NCBI GenBank assembly: GCA_965603725.1
Contig: CBFDEC010000063.1
Span: 1-13,951 of the forward strand
DNA: 13,951 bases
Direction of reading: 5' to 3'
Source of the DNA: JAGGSN01 sp965603725
Lineage (GTDB): Bacteria; Zixibacteria; MSB-5A5; UBA10806; 4484-95
In this document: in pieces, positions 1-8,614 of the stretch
How the letters are laid out: each line of letters starts with the position of its first letter
How positions within the stretch are numbered: the first letter of the stretch is position 1
Notes under the pieces: generated by a model
What the model saw: only the letters and a program-made list of their open reading frames with translations
Databases searched by the model: none
What the model was told of the DNA's origin: nothing
Made by a program: the position numbers and the translations under genes

Positions 1-725
1 ACTTCCTGTTCCCGTTTTTTAAAATATTCAGCTAAACGATCCGCATTGTTTTCAGCACCCTCAGTGACAACCACAATGGCATGCGACTTGCCCCGATCAT
101 AAGCGCTTTTTAACTCAAATTCTACTTGTTCAGGCGTCAATTCAAATTCCGGAATTACAATAGCTTCCGCTCCTCCGGCTACACCGACAATTAATGCTAA
201 ATGCCCGCATTTACGACCCATAGTTTCAATTAAAAAAGCTCGGTGCTGGGCTGAGGCGGTGGTTTTAATCTGATCTATTGCTTTTAAGGCTATTTCGGCA
301 GCCGTATAAGTGCCTATTGTAGGATCACTACCAACCAGATCGTTGTCAATAGTCGAAGCAACTCCAACTGTTGGGAATCCATCCTCCCATAAAGCCGCGG
401 CTCCAGCTTGAGAACCATTGCCGCCAATCACGACTAATGCATCAATATCTGCTTGATTCAACTTAGATATAGCTTGCTCACGTATATTTTTTTCGCGAAA
501 TTCAGGAAGCCTTGAGCTGCCTAACATTGTGCCCCCCAACTGGATAATGCCGCTAACATCTCTCCTTTTTAAAGGCTTAAAACAACCTTCTTTCAGACCA
601 ATAAATCCCCGTTCTATCCCAAACACTTCCATCCCAAGTTCGATTCCAGTTCTGACAACAGCCCGGATTGCGGCATTCATCCCCGGGGCGTCGCCGCCGC
701 TGGTTAAAACGGCAATACGTTTCAT
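1..725 (-). CDS. pfkA: ATP-dependent 6-phosphofructokinase, 3' end cut off by window edge
   Basis: Phosphorylates fructose 6-phosphate to fructose 1,6-bisphosphate, the committed step of glycolysis in the cytoplasm. Translation from the ATG at 723-725 gives 241 residues of an expected ~320. Numbering matches the E. coli enzyme: N-terminal TSGGDAPGMNAAIR (G11 phosphate loop), TIDND at 125-129 with catalytic-base D127, HR at 161-162, MGR at 169-171 and TE at 221-222. The nucleotide-site motif is GGNGS at 101-105. Gly104 fits ATP rather than pyrophosphate use, but Asn103 replaces the Asp that usually helps hold Mg2+. I recall GGNGS in some bacterial PFK lineages, so the gene is probably functional. 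The start is supported by GGGAG at 734-738, 8 nt upstream. The gene diverges from the mechanosensitive channel gene at 1155. The C-terminal quarter, with the rest of the effector and subunit interface, lies outside the window. Confidence 0.96.
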   Translation of the reverse strand, partial: MKRIAVLTSGGDAPGMNAAIRAVVRTGIELGMEVFGIERGFIGLKEGCFKPLKRRDVSGIIQLGGTMLGSSRLPEFREKNIREQAISKLNQADIDALVVIGGNGSQAGAAALWEDGFPTVGVASTIDNDLVGSDPTIGTYTAAEIALKAIDQIKTTASAQHRAFLIETMGRKCGHLALIVGVAGGAEAIVIPEFELTPEQVEFELKSAYDRGKSHAIVVVTEGAENNADRLAEYFKKREQE

Positions 726-911
726 TATATCATCTCCCGAATTTCATTCAGTATGACTTAATAGCCAATTTTCCTTATAACTTAATATAAATGTCTATAG
801 AAATCAAAATTATTTAATATTGAGGAATCAGTCCATATTCTACTCACAGGAGTCATCAGTCTTGGTGGCACTTAAAATAGTTGGTATGGGATTTAAGAAA
901 ATACTGAAGTC

Positions 912-1136
912 ATGGAACAAATAAAATCAAGTTTTGTTTATGTTATAGTTGAACTTGACCTCAATTTCCCTTAATATTCTGGAAAATATCTTTGAGGATT
1001 CTTGGGCAACGAGCAAAGCAATATTGAGCGGCTATTTTCGAGAATACTTTAGGGTATTGAAAATCCTGACGGAACTGTGAAAGTAGCCAGCTCATCAATG
1101 GACGTAACGTTGTTAAGTACTGGCAAAGATCTATGA
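912..1136 (+). pseudogene. Possible gene relic with three in-frame stops, unrecognised
   Basis: One plus-strand frame from an ATG at 912 to a TGA at 1134-1136 reads like coding sequence but is broken by stops at 972-974 (TAA), 993-995 (TGA) and 1050-1052 (TAG). Two stretches look protein-like: GFLGNEQSNIERLFSRIL (996-1049) and, after the TAG, GIENPDGTVKVASSS followed by MDVTLLSTGKDL (1053-1133). I do not recognise a family. It may be the remains of a gene that once preceded the mscS gene, or chance. It ends 18 nt before the mscS ATG. Confidence 0.25.
949..977 (+). promoter_or_regulatory. Candidate sigma70-type promoter upstream of mscS
   Basis: TTGAAC (949-954) and TAATAT (972-977) are separated by 17 bases, a good match to -35/-10 hexamers. 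Transcription would run towards mscS with a leader of about 170 nt through the relic frame. The call rests on pattern matching only. Confidence 0.3.
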
Positions 1137-1154
1137 ATATAAGAGAGGTACATA

Positions 1155-2231
1155 ATGGAAATTTTAAAAAATGTATTCCAATTCTTGCATCCAGGCTTGC
1201 CTCTGGCCGCAGCCTTAGTTTTTGGCGTCTTGATTCTAATTGGAATCAGGAAATTGCTGGACAAGCGATACGAGGGTCAGGCAGATAAGAACATGAAAAT
1301 GCAGCTGATAACGCTACTGCTTTCATTTGTGTTAGTCGTAGTCGTGATTATTGTATCACCCATCAATGACAATCAAAAAGGGCAGGTACTTGGCCTAATT
1401 GGGATTGTCCTCAGCGCCGCGATAGCCCTTTCTTCCACAACCTTCGTTGGAAATGCTTTGGCTGGATTTATGATGCGGGTGGTAAAGAGATTCAGAGTAG
1501 GCGATTTCATTTCAGTTGGTGATAGTTTCGGACGGGTTTCCGAACGTGGACTGTTTCACATTGAGGTTCAAACCGAGCATCGTGATTTGATAACTCTCCC
1601 GAACCTCAGTTTAGTCACCAGCCCGGTTAAAGTTGTGCGATCGTCAGGTACGGTTGTTTGGACTGAGGTGTCGCTAGGATATGATATCCCTCGAGTCACA
1701 ATCAAGAAAGCGCTGCTAGGCGCCGCTGAAAAATGCGAGTTACAGGAACCGTTTGTTTACATAATGCAAATGGGAGATTTCTCCGTCGTATACCGTATCG
1801 CCGGGTTGCTTACCGAAGTTAAACAACTGTTGTCTGCTCGGTCTCGAATTCGTGAATGTGTAATGGATGAGCTTCATACAGCCGGTATTGAAATCGTTTC
1901 GCCAAATTTTATGAATACTCGTCAACTCTCTTCAGACATGAAGTTCATTCCGAAAGTAGTGCAGGAGAGCAAGCCTGCCAAAGACGAAGCAGCCCCTGAA
2001 GAAATATTGTTCGACAAGGCAGATGAAGCAGAATCAATTGAACAACTTCGACAGAGATTTGAGAAAGTAGGAGATGAAATCAAGGATCTAGAGAAATCTC
2101 TAAACGAGATTGAGGATGTAAGTGAACGGGCAAAGGTAGAAACTCGGATTGAGAGATTACAAAAAGCTCGTGAGATAATTAGTTCTAGGCTGGAGATAAA
2201 TCAACAAGAGAAGAAAGAAAATGATAAATAA
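1155..2231 (+). CDS. MscS-family mechanosensitive ion channel with C-terminal coiled-coil extension
   Basis: A 358-residue inner-membrane channel of the small-conductance mechanosensitive family, which opens under membrane tension to release solutes on hypo-osmotic shock. Three hydrophobic segments are visible: about 14-33, 49-70 and 78-105. The last is a Gly/Ala-rich pore helix running into STTFVGNALAGFMM. The cytosolic beta domain follows (FRVGDFISVGD at 113-123, TLPN at 147-150), then the alpha/beta domain to about residue 265. Unlike a minimal MscS (~286 residues), the protein continues with a low-complexity acidic/Pro linker and a heptad-like charged helix (roughly 290-355), predicted to be a coiled coil. 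The start is set by AGAGAGG at 1142-1148, 6 nt upstream. Relic DNA flanks it on both sides. Family assignment is firm; the gene could be called mscS-like but orthology to E. coli mscS is not shown. Confidence 0.92.
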   Translation: MEILKNVFQFLHPGLPLAAALVFGVLILIGIRKLLDKRYEGQADKNMKMQLITLLLSFVLVVVVIIVSPINDNQKGQVLGLIGIVLSAAIALSSTTFVGNALAGFMMRVVKRFRVGDFISVGDSFGRVSERGLFHIEVQTEHRDLITLPNLSLVTSPVKVVRSSGTVVWTEVSLGYDIPRVTIKKALLGAAEKCELQEPFVYIMQMGDFSVVYRIAGLLTEVKQLLSARSRIRECVMDELHTAGIEIVSPNFMNTRQLSSDMKFIPKVVQESKPAKDEAAPEEILFDKADEAESIEQLRQRFEKVGDEIKDLEKSLNEIEDVSERAKVETRIERLQKAREIISSRLEINQQEKKENDK

Positions 2232-2795
2232 TTAAAGACCATATTTCAGTTGTTCAGAAACCGATCATATTTTTATCACACAAGCAATTTTGCCTGAAAT
2301 AATATGAAGATTTGATTTTGATTTATTGTGCTTTAAACAAATCCCCGTGCTTTGGGATATTTCTTTGATCAGAAGTTGCTGAAACAAACTATAGTATGCT
2401 TCCAATCTAAATTACTGTATCAATTAAGATGTTTAAGATATATCATCAAGCATATATAGCGATAAATCTCAGGATGCAGATTTTTCTGAATGAAGAAATC
2501 GCCGCTACTTAAATAGGTATAGCTGATCAATTGGATATCTGGAAGTCTGGTATGTCGATGTTAATGTACGCAGGCGGGCATCGGGCGTACCTTTATTATT
2601 GATGCCGCAGATTGGGCTCGCAGTCAAGGTTGCGCAGAGTTTGCATTTGACTCAGAACTCGGTAATGAAATCAGCGCCAAGGCACACCTTGCTATCGGAT
2701 TTGATGAAGTTGAAACGATACGATGATTCCGTAAGACGCTTTAAAAACGTCTACGATACCAAAGATAATTAAATATGAACATAGCGCCCAGCATA
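2232..2795. other. Non-coding gap between mscS and tamA holding an acetyltransferase pseudogene
   Basis: This is a 564-base region with no intact gene. Most of it (about 2304-2744) is explained by a degenerate GNAT acetyltransferase. The 3' ends of mscS (plus) and tamA (minus) converge here, but I see no hairpin followed by a T-run for either. A 5-bp inverted repeat at 2734-2738/2748-2752 lacks a T-tract. Confidence 0.7.
2304..2744 (+). pseudogene. Degenerate aminoglycoside 6'-N-acetyltransferase-like GNAT gene
   Basis: The intact family transfers an acetyl group from acetyl-CoA, in AAC(6') enzymes to the 6'-amino group of aminoglycosides. The C-terminal half is plain in frame 3: AADWARSQGCAEFAFDSELG (from 2604), then AHLAIGFDEVETIR, a TGA at 2724-2726 where the family usually has an aromatic or Cys residue, then FRKTL and TAA at 2742-2744. 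The preceding part lies in frame 1: GYLEVWYVDVNVRRRASGV (2533-2589), matching the GYLEGWYV...RRxGxG acetyl-CoA-loop region. Upstream in the same frame are RRYLN (2500-2514) and VLWD (2347-2358), at about the distance expected for the family's LRxxLWPD motif. A frameshift near 2590 and several stops (for example 2491-2493 and 2524-2526) make the gene non-functional. The 5' boundary, possibly the ATG at 2304, is uncertain; 2500-2744 is secure. Confidence 0.75.
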
Positions 2796-4586
2796 TTAAA
2801 ATGAATGTCCTACATTAAAGTGAAGCTTGGTAGTAGTTTCAGGGCTGTCAGGAAAAAGATTAATGCCCAAATCAAACCTCATAAGTCCAATGGGAGTATT
2901 GGCACGAAATCCGGGCCCGGCCGCCAATCGCAAATCTTTAATATGAAAATGGGCGATATCAGACCATACGTTACCAGCGTCTAAAAAGATAGCTCCACCG
3001 ATCAATTTATAAATTACCCTTCTGATTTCAACTAAATTCCAAACGACCTTAAACCTACCTCCAAGGGGAATATCTTCACCTTCAAGAGGCCCTACAAGTT
3101 GATAGCCAAACCCCCTGATAGAATTTGGACCTCCCGTATAAAACCTTTCATTCAAAGGAATATCATCGGATGCTCCAAAGTAATTCATCCAGCCAATTTC
3201 TAATGACGAGGCAAAAATAGTTTTCGGATTGTACGAATAAAATCCTTTCAATCTTAGAATAGAACGCACAAAGGTATTATTGCCCTTTAAAAACGAACCT
3301 GCTAACTCATTTGTCCATTCGATATATTTTCCTGTTTTGGGATTAAAAAGATTATCTCGAGTGTCATACACAAGAGACAACATTAAGCTCCTTGTTCTTG
3401 AATCGATTGTAGCAGGAATCCTGGTCACCTCAACGTTTTTTAAATTAGCCTCTTCAAATCTGTAAGTTAATCCTATATGCGAGTTTTTGCGTAATGACTT
3501 ACCTACGGTAAGCCGGGCGGCGAAGCGACCCATATCATATCCAGGTTCTTCCAGATACTCATATATAAGATTGATATCGGTCTTGAATCTTAATCCGAAT
3601 GTCCATGGCTCGGAGTAGGAGGTTTCTATAGCTCGACGAATGAAACTGGCGCTTAGTGATGCACCCGCTTGTCGTCCAGTGCCGAATAAATTGCTATTTA
3701 GAATCTCAAATTTACCCCTAATTTTATCTGTAGATCCATATCCCACTGCCATATTCAATTCACCGGAATATTTTTCCTTAACTTCTATAAGAATTGTTTT
3801 TTGCTTTGGATCATTAAATGGGGCAGATATGGGTCTAATAAAGACGCTTTCAAAAAGTCCCGTTAGATACAGGCGCTTTTGCGAGCTAAGGAGTTTAGAA
3901 TAACTTACTACCTGGCCTGGCTTAAAATTTAATTCCCGTTTCAAAACATATTCTCTTGTTTTTTCCAATTCCTTAATCTGGATGTCAGAGATAGTCGCCT
4001 GATTGTTCTCGTTGATCACCAGATCAATGACCGCAAGATGACTTTCATAGCTGATTTTAATATCGGGTTTGACAATTGCATCAAGATATCCTTGATCAGC
4101 GTACAAAGAAATGATTGCCACCATTCCCTCCTGAATGCGGGATTTTTTGAAAGAATCACCCTGTTTCAGTTTTATTTTTTGCAGCAATGTAGAATCGTTA
4201 AATATGTCGTTGCCTAAAACTGAAATACCTTCGACCTTTGTCAGTGGTCCCTCATCAATCGGAATATTTATGGCTACCTCGCTATTTGCCGAATCCGCCG
4301 ACATAACGGGTTCTCCAACCTTAATCTCCAGATAGCCGTTATTCTGGTAAAATAATGTTATATTGGCTATATCCTCTTCCAATATTTCCGGGTAATAATA
4401 CGATTTGCTTAGAAATCCCGATGGCTTTGTTAACATTAAACGGAACAGACGTTTTTCAGAAAATGCTGAATTTCCGTTAAAACTCACGGATCGAACCTTC
4501 ATTTTTTCCTCCGCGAACAAACAAGTAACGGAGAATAATATACCGGCAAATATAAATGAAAGTATGATTGGTCTTGACGATTTCAC
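2796..4586 (-). CDS. tamA: TamA-like Omp85 outer-membrane protein (three POTRA domains plus beta-barrel)
   Basis: A 596-residue member of the BamA/TamA (Omp85) superfamily, which inserts beta-barrel proteins into the outer membrane. A signal peptide covers residues 1-25 (hydrophobic core, LFA|EE cleavage). Three POTRA-type repeats follow (about 29-110, 111-195 and 196-275), each with the pattern GN..F......L and a ...GY/GLF... turn. The 16-strand barrel begins around 276 and contains the family IRGFG motif at 490-494. The protein ends in Phe (GHSF), as barrel beta-signals do. Three POTRAs and close to 577 residues fit TamA better than BamA (five POTRAs). Translation starts at a GTG (4584-4586) that shares one base with the TAG stop of tamB, so coupling is likely. 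The next Met (residue 29) would remove the signal peptide. No lipobox is seen, unlike the lipoprotein TamL of Bacteroidetes. The product partners with the upstream TamB. Confidence 0.9.
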   Translation of the reverse strand: MKSSRPIILSFIFAGILFSVTCLFAEEKMKVRSVSFNGNSAFSEKRLFRLMLTKPSGFLSKSYYYPEILEEDIANITLFYQNNGYLEIKVGEPVMSADSANSEVAINIPIDEGPLTKVEGISVLGNDIFNDSTLLQKIKLKQGDSFKKSRIQEGMVAIISLYADQGYLDAIVKPDIKISYESHLAVIDLVINENNQATISDIQIKELEKTREYVLKRELNFKPGQVVSYSKLLSSQKRLYLTGLFESVFIRPISAPFNDPKQKTILIEVKEKYSGELNMAVGYGSTDKIRGKFEILNSNLFGTGRQAGASLSASFIRRAIETSYSEPWTFGLRFKTDINLIYEYLEEPGYDMGRFAARLTVGKSLRKNSHIGLTYRFEEANLKNVEVTRIPATIDSRTRSLMLSLVYDTRDNLFNPKTGKYIEWTNELAGSFLKGNNTFVRSILRLKGFYSYNPKTIFASSLEIGWMNYFGASDDIPLNERFYTGGPNSIRGFGYQLVGPLEGEDIPLGGRFKVVWNLVEIRRVIYKLIGGAIFLDAGNVWSDIAHFHIKDLRLAAGPGFRANTPIGLMRFDLGINLFPDSPETTTKLHFNVGHSF

Positions 4587-7500
4587 TATTTGAACCTTAA
4601 TCCATAGATTAAATCCAGGCCTGATCGCCCTTGCCTGTCTGTTTGCCCTTCTAATGAGAATTTCCTGGTAAGCTTGTAGTTCAATTTAATGCTTTGATCG
4701 TTCATGTGTCCGACGGTAGTTTTGTAAGTTAAAGACATTTTCTCAGACAGCTTTTTTGAAGCCAAAAGCTGAGGTCCCCAGGATTTATCAAACTTAAACA
4801 AGTTACCCTCGACACTTACTTCATCAAGCCCCAGAAAAGTACCCATCCTTTGTGAAACATAACCAGATATTCGTTGACTGGAGAGCATTGCCGCCCGCTC
4901 CAATAATATACCTTTAGTACTCACATCTCCTGATTCCGTATCTTTGCCCGATAATTGTGACCTTGTCGCGCCTAATGTGAGCAATGCCATGATATCCGTT
5001 TTATCAAGAGGTGGTTCGGAATAAACTTCGGTGGTCAATTCGTCGAGATCACCGGATATTTCAATTCTGATAATGTAGGATTGGCTTTCTAAAGCCTGGT
5101 AACTTTTAACTTGAGCTTCAGCTAACAGATCGATCTCAGGATTAAACCTGAAAGGATCGTTGAAGAAAACGATACCTCGTTTCACCTTAAACTTTCTATC
5201 TAGGTACAATATATAACCTTCGTCAATACTCAACCGACCGGTAATATTGGGTTGGATGGGACTGCCAATAAATCCTAACTCTGAATGCAGGCGGATATGA
5301 GCGAGATTGTTATCAATCCATAACTTGTCGCTTTCCCGGATTCTAACATTGATTTTTGTTTGTTCCAAAATGGATGGCAGCTCCGGCAGAGCTTTTTCGA
5401 CTTTCCGAGCCCATGGCAAAATAGACTGGGCTTTAATCTTAGTTAGAAGTTTAGATTCACCGAATTGAAGATCACCATCCAATAAAAAGCCTTCCCTTTT
5501 CCCCGAATATTTAAGCGATCCCGCATGTAAATGTATTTCATATTCTTTGGGTTGATTAATTTTTAGATTATTTATGGCTGCATTGAAATCCATTTCCACA
5601 ATTTCGCCATTTTCATGGGCCAAAAAGCCCGATATCAGCAGCGGTCCATCATTAAGTTTCAAATAAAGGGAATCCAATATTATTGTCCGTTTATCAAATT
5701 GTATTTTAATTACGCCACCAGTGAATAGTGATGGTATAATCTCGGGCTGAAAAGTGAATCGCCTTATTAAAAGATCGCCTGACATTAAAGGATTATCCAC
5801 CTCGCCCTGTACCAACACCTCACTGTTTAACACTCCCTCAAGCTTTAAAACAGACGGGACAAATGGCTCAAGCAAGGACAGATCAAGATCGTCAATTACC
5901 AGCTTTAAGTTAATTTTTTCTGAGGAATAGCCGCCCTTAGCACTCATAAAACCAACATCGGGGATGCTAAATAATAAGTTTGAATTATAATTTTGTTTAT
6001 TAGAAATAGTAACATTTCCAGAAATTTCAAAAGGTATATTGTTGATCATTCCATTGAAATGATTGAAAGCAAGAATAGAATCATCAATGGCAATTTGCAG
6101 GCTCAAGCTGGTTATGGAATCGCCTTCCGGCAACAGAATAATATCGCTTTCGTCTATTTCTAGCGATCCTGTGATTTTTGGAGCGCTTAAAATTCCATCG
6201 AATTCGATATTGAGTGAACTTATGCCAGAAACTTCGGCTCGTTCTTTAAGGAATGGATTAAGAATTGCCATGTCCCAATCATCGTAATAAAGCTTGGCGC
6301 TAATAATACAATTGTCAGTAACTGACAGCTGGCCAAGGCTGTCTTGTTCTAATGTTAAAACTCCTGAACTTTTCAATATATGCTTCGCTTTGTATAATTC
6401 AAATTTGGGTACGTTCAATTTTTCATCAAAGACAGAGATGTCAGCGATGAAAGAGTCAATATAAACATCTTTAAACATGGGATCAACCGCCCTGATTTTC
6501 AATCCTCCGGCTATATTGTTTAATTCGCTATCCAGAGATAAATCAAAATTTAGCATTCCACCCGCGATAAGGGTATCTGAATAAATGGCGGCAAGTTGTG
6601 TAAAATCAATATCGTGACCCTGCATGCTAAGCAAAAAAGCTTCATTTTCTTTAAAATGAAAATCCGAGCTTATGTTGCCGGCCCCTACAGTATCAGATTT
6701 ATCCCGGAATAATGATAAATTTAATTTGCCTTTGCTGTCATCGATACTATAGCTGCCACCGACTTTAAGGAGTTGCAGGTTCTTTTCAATATATGAGCTG
6801 TCTATATAGATATTTTTGCCATTTGCTGAAATATGAAATCTCCCATGGTCTATTCCCCATTGGCCAAATCTGGTGTTATTTAGTTCAATATCCAAGCCGG
6901 CTTTAATATTATCGAGATTGCCTGAGGCCCAACCGTTGTAAATAATACTACCGGATACTGAATCAATATCAAAAGGTAGCTTTAGTTGGTTAATAGAATC
7001 CAGCTGCCCGAAAAAATTTAGTTTTGAGAATTGCAGCAGGTCATTTTTATACCTAATGTCCGCTTCTAATTTATCTAAGGGGAAATTACTATAATTCATA
7101 TTTTCTGCATTAATATGAGCGTCAATTTCCGGAGATTCAAACGTTCCACCTAATCTGCCTGATGCATTTATTGTACCATCGATCTCTGCGATATCTAATA
7201 TTTCAGCAAGTGTTTTGACACTTAGAATATCAATTGTATAATTGCCGTCTATTTTCGAATCTCCAAATGCCGAGTTTAAATTTATTGCAAAATTCGGGTG
7301 ATGTACACTTAGTTTTCCAAAACCATTGTTCAATCTTGCATTCATAGAAAAATCGGGCAAAATTTTGCCCAGGTACTTTCCCTGGCACGTCTCCAAGTTC
7401 GAATCGATTCGCCAATCAACAATATTTTCACTTGGAATAACAACTGCCAATTGGCCATTAATTTGCCCTTCATAAGGTGATTTCTCCATATATACTGTCA

Positions 7501-8611
7501 TCCATATTTGTGCCATATCAATGTTTATAATATTGATGTTAGCATCCCCGCTTAGTTGGCTATCGACTTTTGCTGACCCGTTTGCTTTTATTATTCCATT
7601 AAAAACATCAACTTTTAAAGAATCCATAGTTATTATGTCGTTTTCATAAGATAAAGTAAGCAGCAAATCATCAAATTCACTTAATTCACTTTGTGCTTCG
7701 GGTATACTTAACCTCGCGAATAATAAAGGAGAGTCCAGATTGCCTCTTATATCTGCTGAAAATGAAATGTCTTTGCTGAACTTAATCTTCGGTATAGAAT
7801 AAGTCGACAATACCGTGTCCAATAGCAATTCAGGATTTCCCTCGAATTTTATGGTTGCCATAATTGTTGTATCAATTCCCAGATCTGCTCGACCCGCCGC
7901 TATTACGTTGAATCCGCTAAAATTCGCCTTAAAATTATCAATGGCAAAAAATTCATTGCTAATTGTGCCATTTAAAGCAAGATCTTCAATTAACATGGGT
8001 ATATTTACATAAACGCTTTTAATTTCATTAATATTCACATTATATATATAGTCTTTTTCATTTATATGTTTTATGTTTACTCTACAGTTTTTAACAAAAG
8101 CATTTAAATCGGCTAATTCATCAACATAAGAGGTGATCAATGTATCGATTGCGAGAGTATTAAGAGCAAGTTTATACTTAGATTCTTCGGTTTGAATAGC
8201 AGCCATTGTATCTGCTGAATTAAGAATATGCAGATTATAAAAGCCTAGACTGTCTCGTTTAAAGTTTACATCTAATTTGCTGACACCTATTGATTTTATC
8301 GATATTTTCTTTTTTGGAAGCTCTATCAGGCTGTAGTGAATTTTTAAATTGTCTAGGTACAAAACATGAACGGTTGAATCCTTATGATTCTCTAAAATAT
8401 ATAAACCGTCAATCTCCAGTCGCGTTAGCAAATTGGTTTCCAACGATGTTATAATTATATTTTGGTCTAACGTTTCTGATAGCTGTGATTCAAGCACTCC
8501 CTTTAAAAACTTTTCACCCGGTGCTAATGTGAAAAATAATAAAACAAAAAGTATTAGTAAAATGAAAATGCTGATAATTGAAATAAACCATTTGACAATT
8601 TTTTTAAACAT
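4586..8611 (-). CDS. tamB: TamB-like translocation and assembly module protein (DUF490/AsmA-like)
   Basis: A 1341-residue periplasm-spanning protein anchored in the inner membrane. The family forms a long beta-taco groove, linked to TamA-dependent outer-membrane protein assembly and to phospholipid transport between membranes. Visible features are a short basic N-terminus, a single membrane anchor at about 9-30, and a very long beta-rich body with repeated AsmA-like patterns (alternating hydrophobic strands, many I/L-D-x-L and G-x-L-x segments). The conserved C-terminal DUF490 domain includes LTLGATRSQLSG from 1211, and the terminus ends YGLRFK. E. coli TamB is 1259 residues, so this is full length and a little longer. 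It overlaps tamA by one base and starts 3 nt after the stop of the corA remnant. I see no clear Shine-Dalgarno before the ATG at 8609-8611. The order tamB-tamA is reversed relative to proteobacteria. Confidence 0.9.
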   Translation of the reverse strand: MFKKIVKWFISIISIFILLILFVLLFFTLAPGEKFLKGVLESQLSETLDQNIIITSLETNLLTRLEIDGLYILENHKDSTVHVLYLDNLKIHYSLIELPKKKISIKSIGVSKLDVNFKRDSLGFYNLHILNSADTMAAIQTEESKYKLALNTLAIDTLITSYVDELADLNAFVKNCRVNIKHINEKDYIYNVNINEIKSVYVNIPMLIEDLALNGTISNEFFAIDNFKANFSGFNVIAAGRADLGIDTTIMATIKFEGNPELLLDTVLSTYSIPKIKFSKDISFSADIRGNLDSPLLFARLSIPEAQSELSEFDDLLLTLSYENDIITMDSLKVDVFNGIIKANGSAKVDSQLSGDANINIINIDMAQIWMTVYMEKSPYEGQINGQLAVVIPSENIVDWRIDSNLETCQGKYLGKILPDFSMNARLNNGFGKLSVHHPNFAINLNSAFGDSKIDGNYTIDILSVKTLAEILDIAEIDGTINASGRLGGTFESPEIDAHINAENMNYSNFPLDKLEADIRYKNDLLQFSKLNFFGQLDSINQLKLPFDIDSVSGSIIYNGWASGNLDNIKAGLDIELNNTRFGQWGIDHGRFHISANGKNIYIDSSYIEKNLQLLKVGGSYSIDDSKGKLNLSLFRDKSDTVGAGNISSDFHFKENEAFLLSMQGHDIDFTQLAAIYSDTLIAGGMLNFDLSLDSELNNIAGGLKIRAVDPMFKDVYIDSFIADISVFDEKLNVPKFELYKAKHILKSSGVLTLEQDSLGQLSVTDNCIISAKLYYDDWDMAILNPFLKERAEVSGISSLNIEFDGILSAPKITGSLEIDESDIILLPEGDSITSLSLQIAIDDSILAFNHFNGMINNIPFEISGNVTISNKQNYNSNLLFSIPDVGFMSAKGGYSSEKINLKLVIDDLDLSLLEPFVPSVLKLEGVLNSEVLVQGEVDNPLMSGDLLIRRFTFQPEIIPSLFTGGVIKIQFDKRTIILDSLYLKLNDGPLLISGFLAHENGEIVEMDFNAAINNLKINQPKEYEIHLHAGSLKYSGKREGFLLDGDLQFGESKLLTKIKAQSILPWARKVEKALPELPSILEQTKINVRIRESDKLWIDNNLAHIRLHSELGFIGSPIQPNITGRLSIDEGYILYLDRKFKVKRGIVFFNDPFRFNPEIDLLAEAQVKSYQALESQSYIIRIEISGDLDELTTEVYSEPPLDKTDIMALLTLGATRSQLSGKDTESGDVSTKGILLERAAMLSSQRISGYVSQRMGTFLGLDEVSVEGNLFKFDKSWGPQLLASKKLSEKMSLTYKTTVGHMNDQSIKLNYKLTRKFSLEGQTDRQGRSGLDLIYGLRFK

Positions 8612-8614
8612 AAT

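Larger units (their letters stand above)
726..1154. other. Intergenic region between pfkA and mscS; includes a relic frame
   Basis: This is a 429-base divergent spacer. It holds the pfkA ribosome binding site (734-738, minus strand), a possible sigma70 promoter reading towards mscS (949-977), a protein-like but interrupted plus-strand frame (912-1136) and the mscS ribosome binding site (AGAGAGG at 1142-1148, 6 nt from the ATG). I saw no RNA gene or terminator in it. Confidence 0.6.

Noticed and set aside
1049..1264. Minus-strand 71-codon frame over the mscS start
   Set aside because: It is antisense to the mscS N-terminus and its ribosome binding site, with no protein-family pattern.
2734..2752. 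AGACG...CGTCT inverted repeat as a terminator for tamA or mscS
   Set aside because: The stem is only 5 bp with a 9-base loop, no T-run follows on either strand, and it overlaps the end of the acetyltransferase relic.
2796..4586. Assignment of the Omp85 protein as BamA
   Set aside because: Only three POTRA-type repeats fit between the signal peptide and the barrel, and the gene is fused by overlap to tamB, so TamA is the better call.
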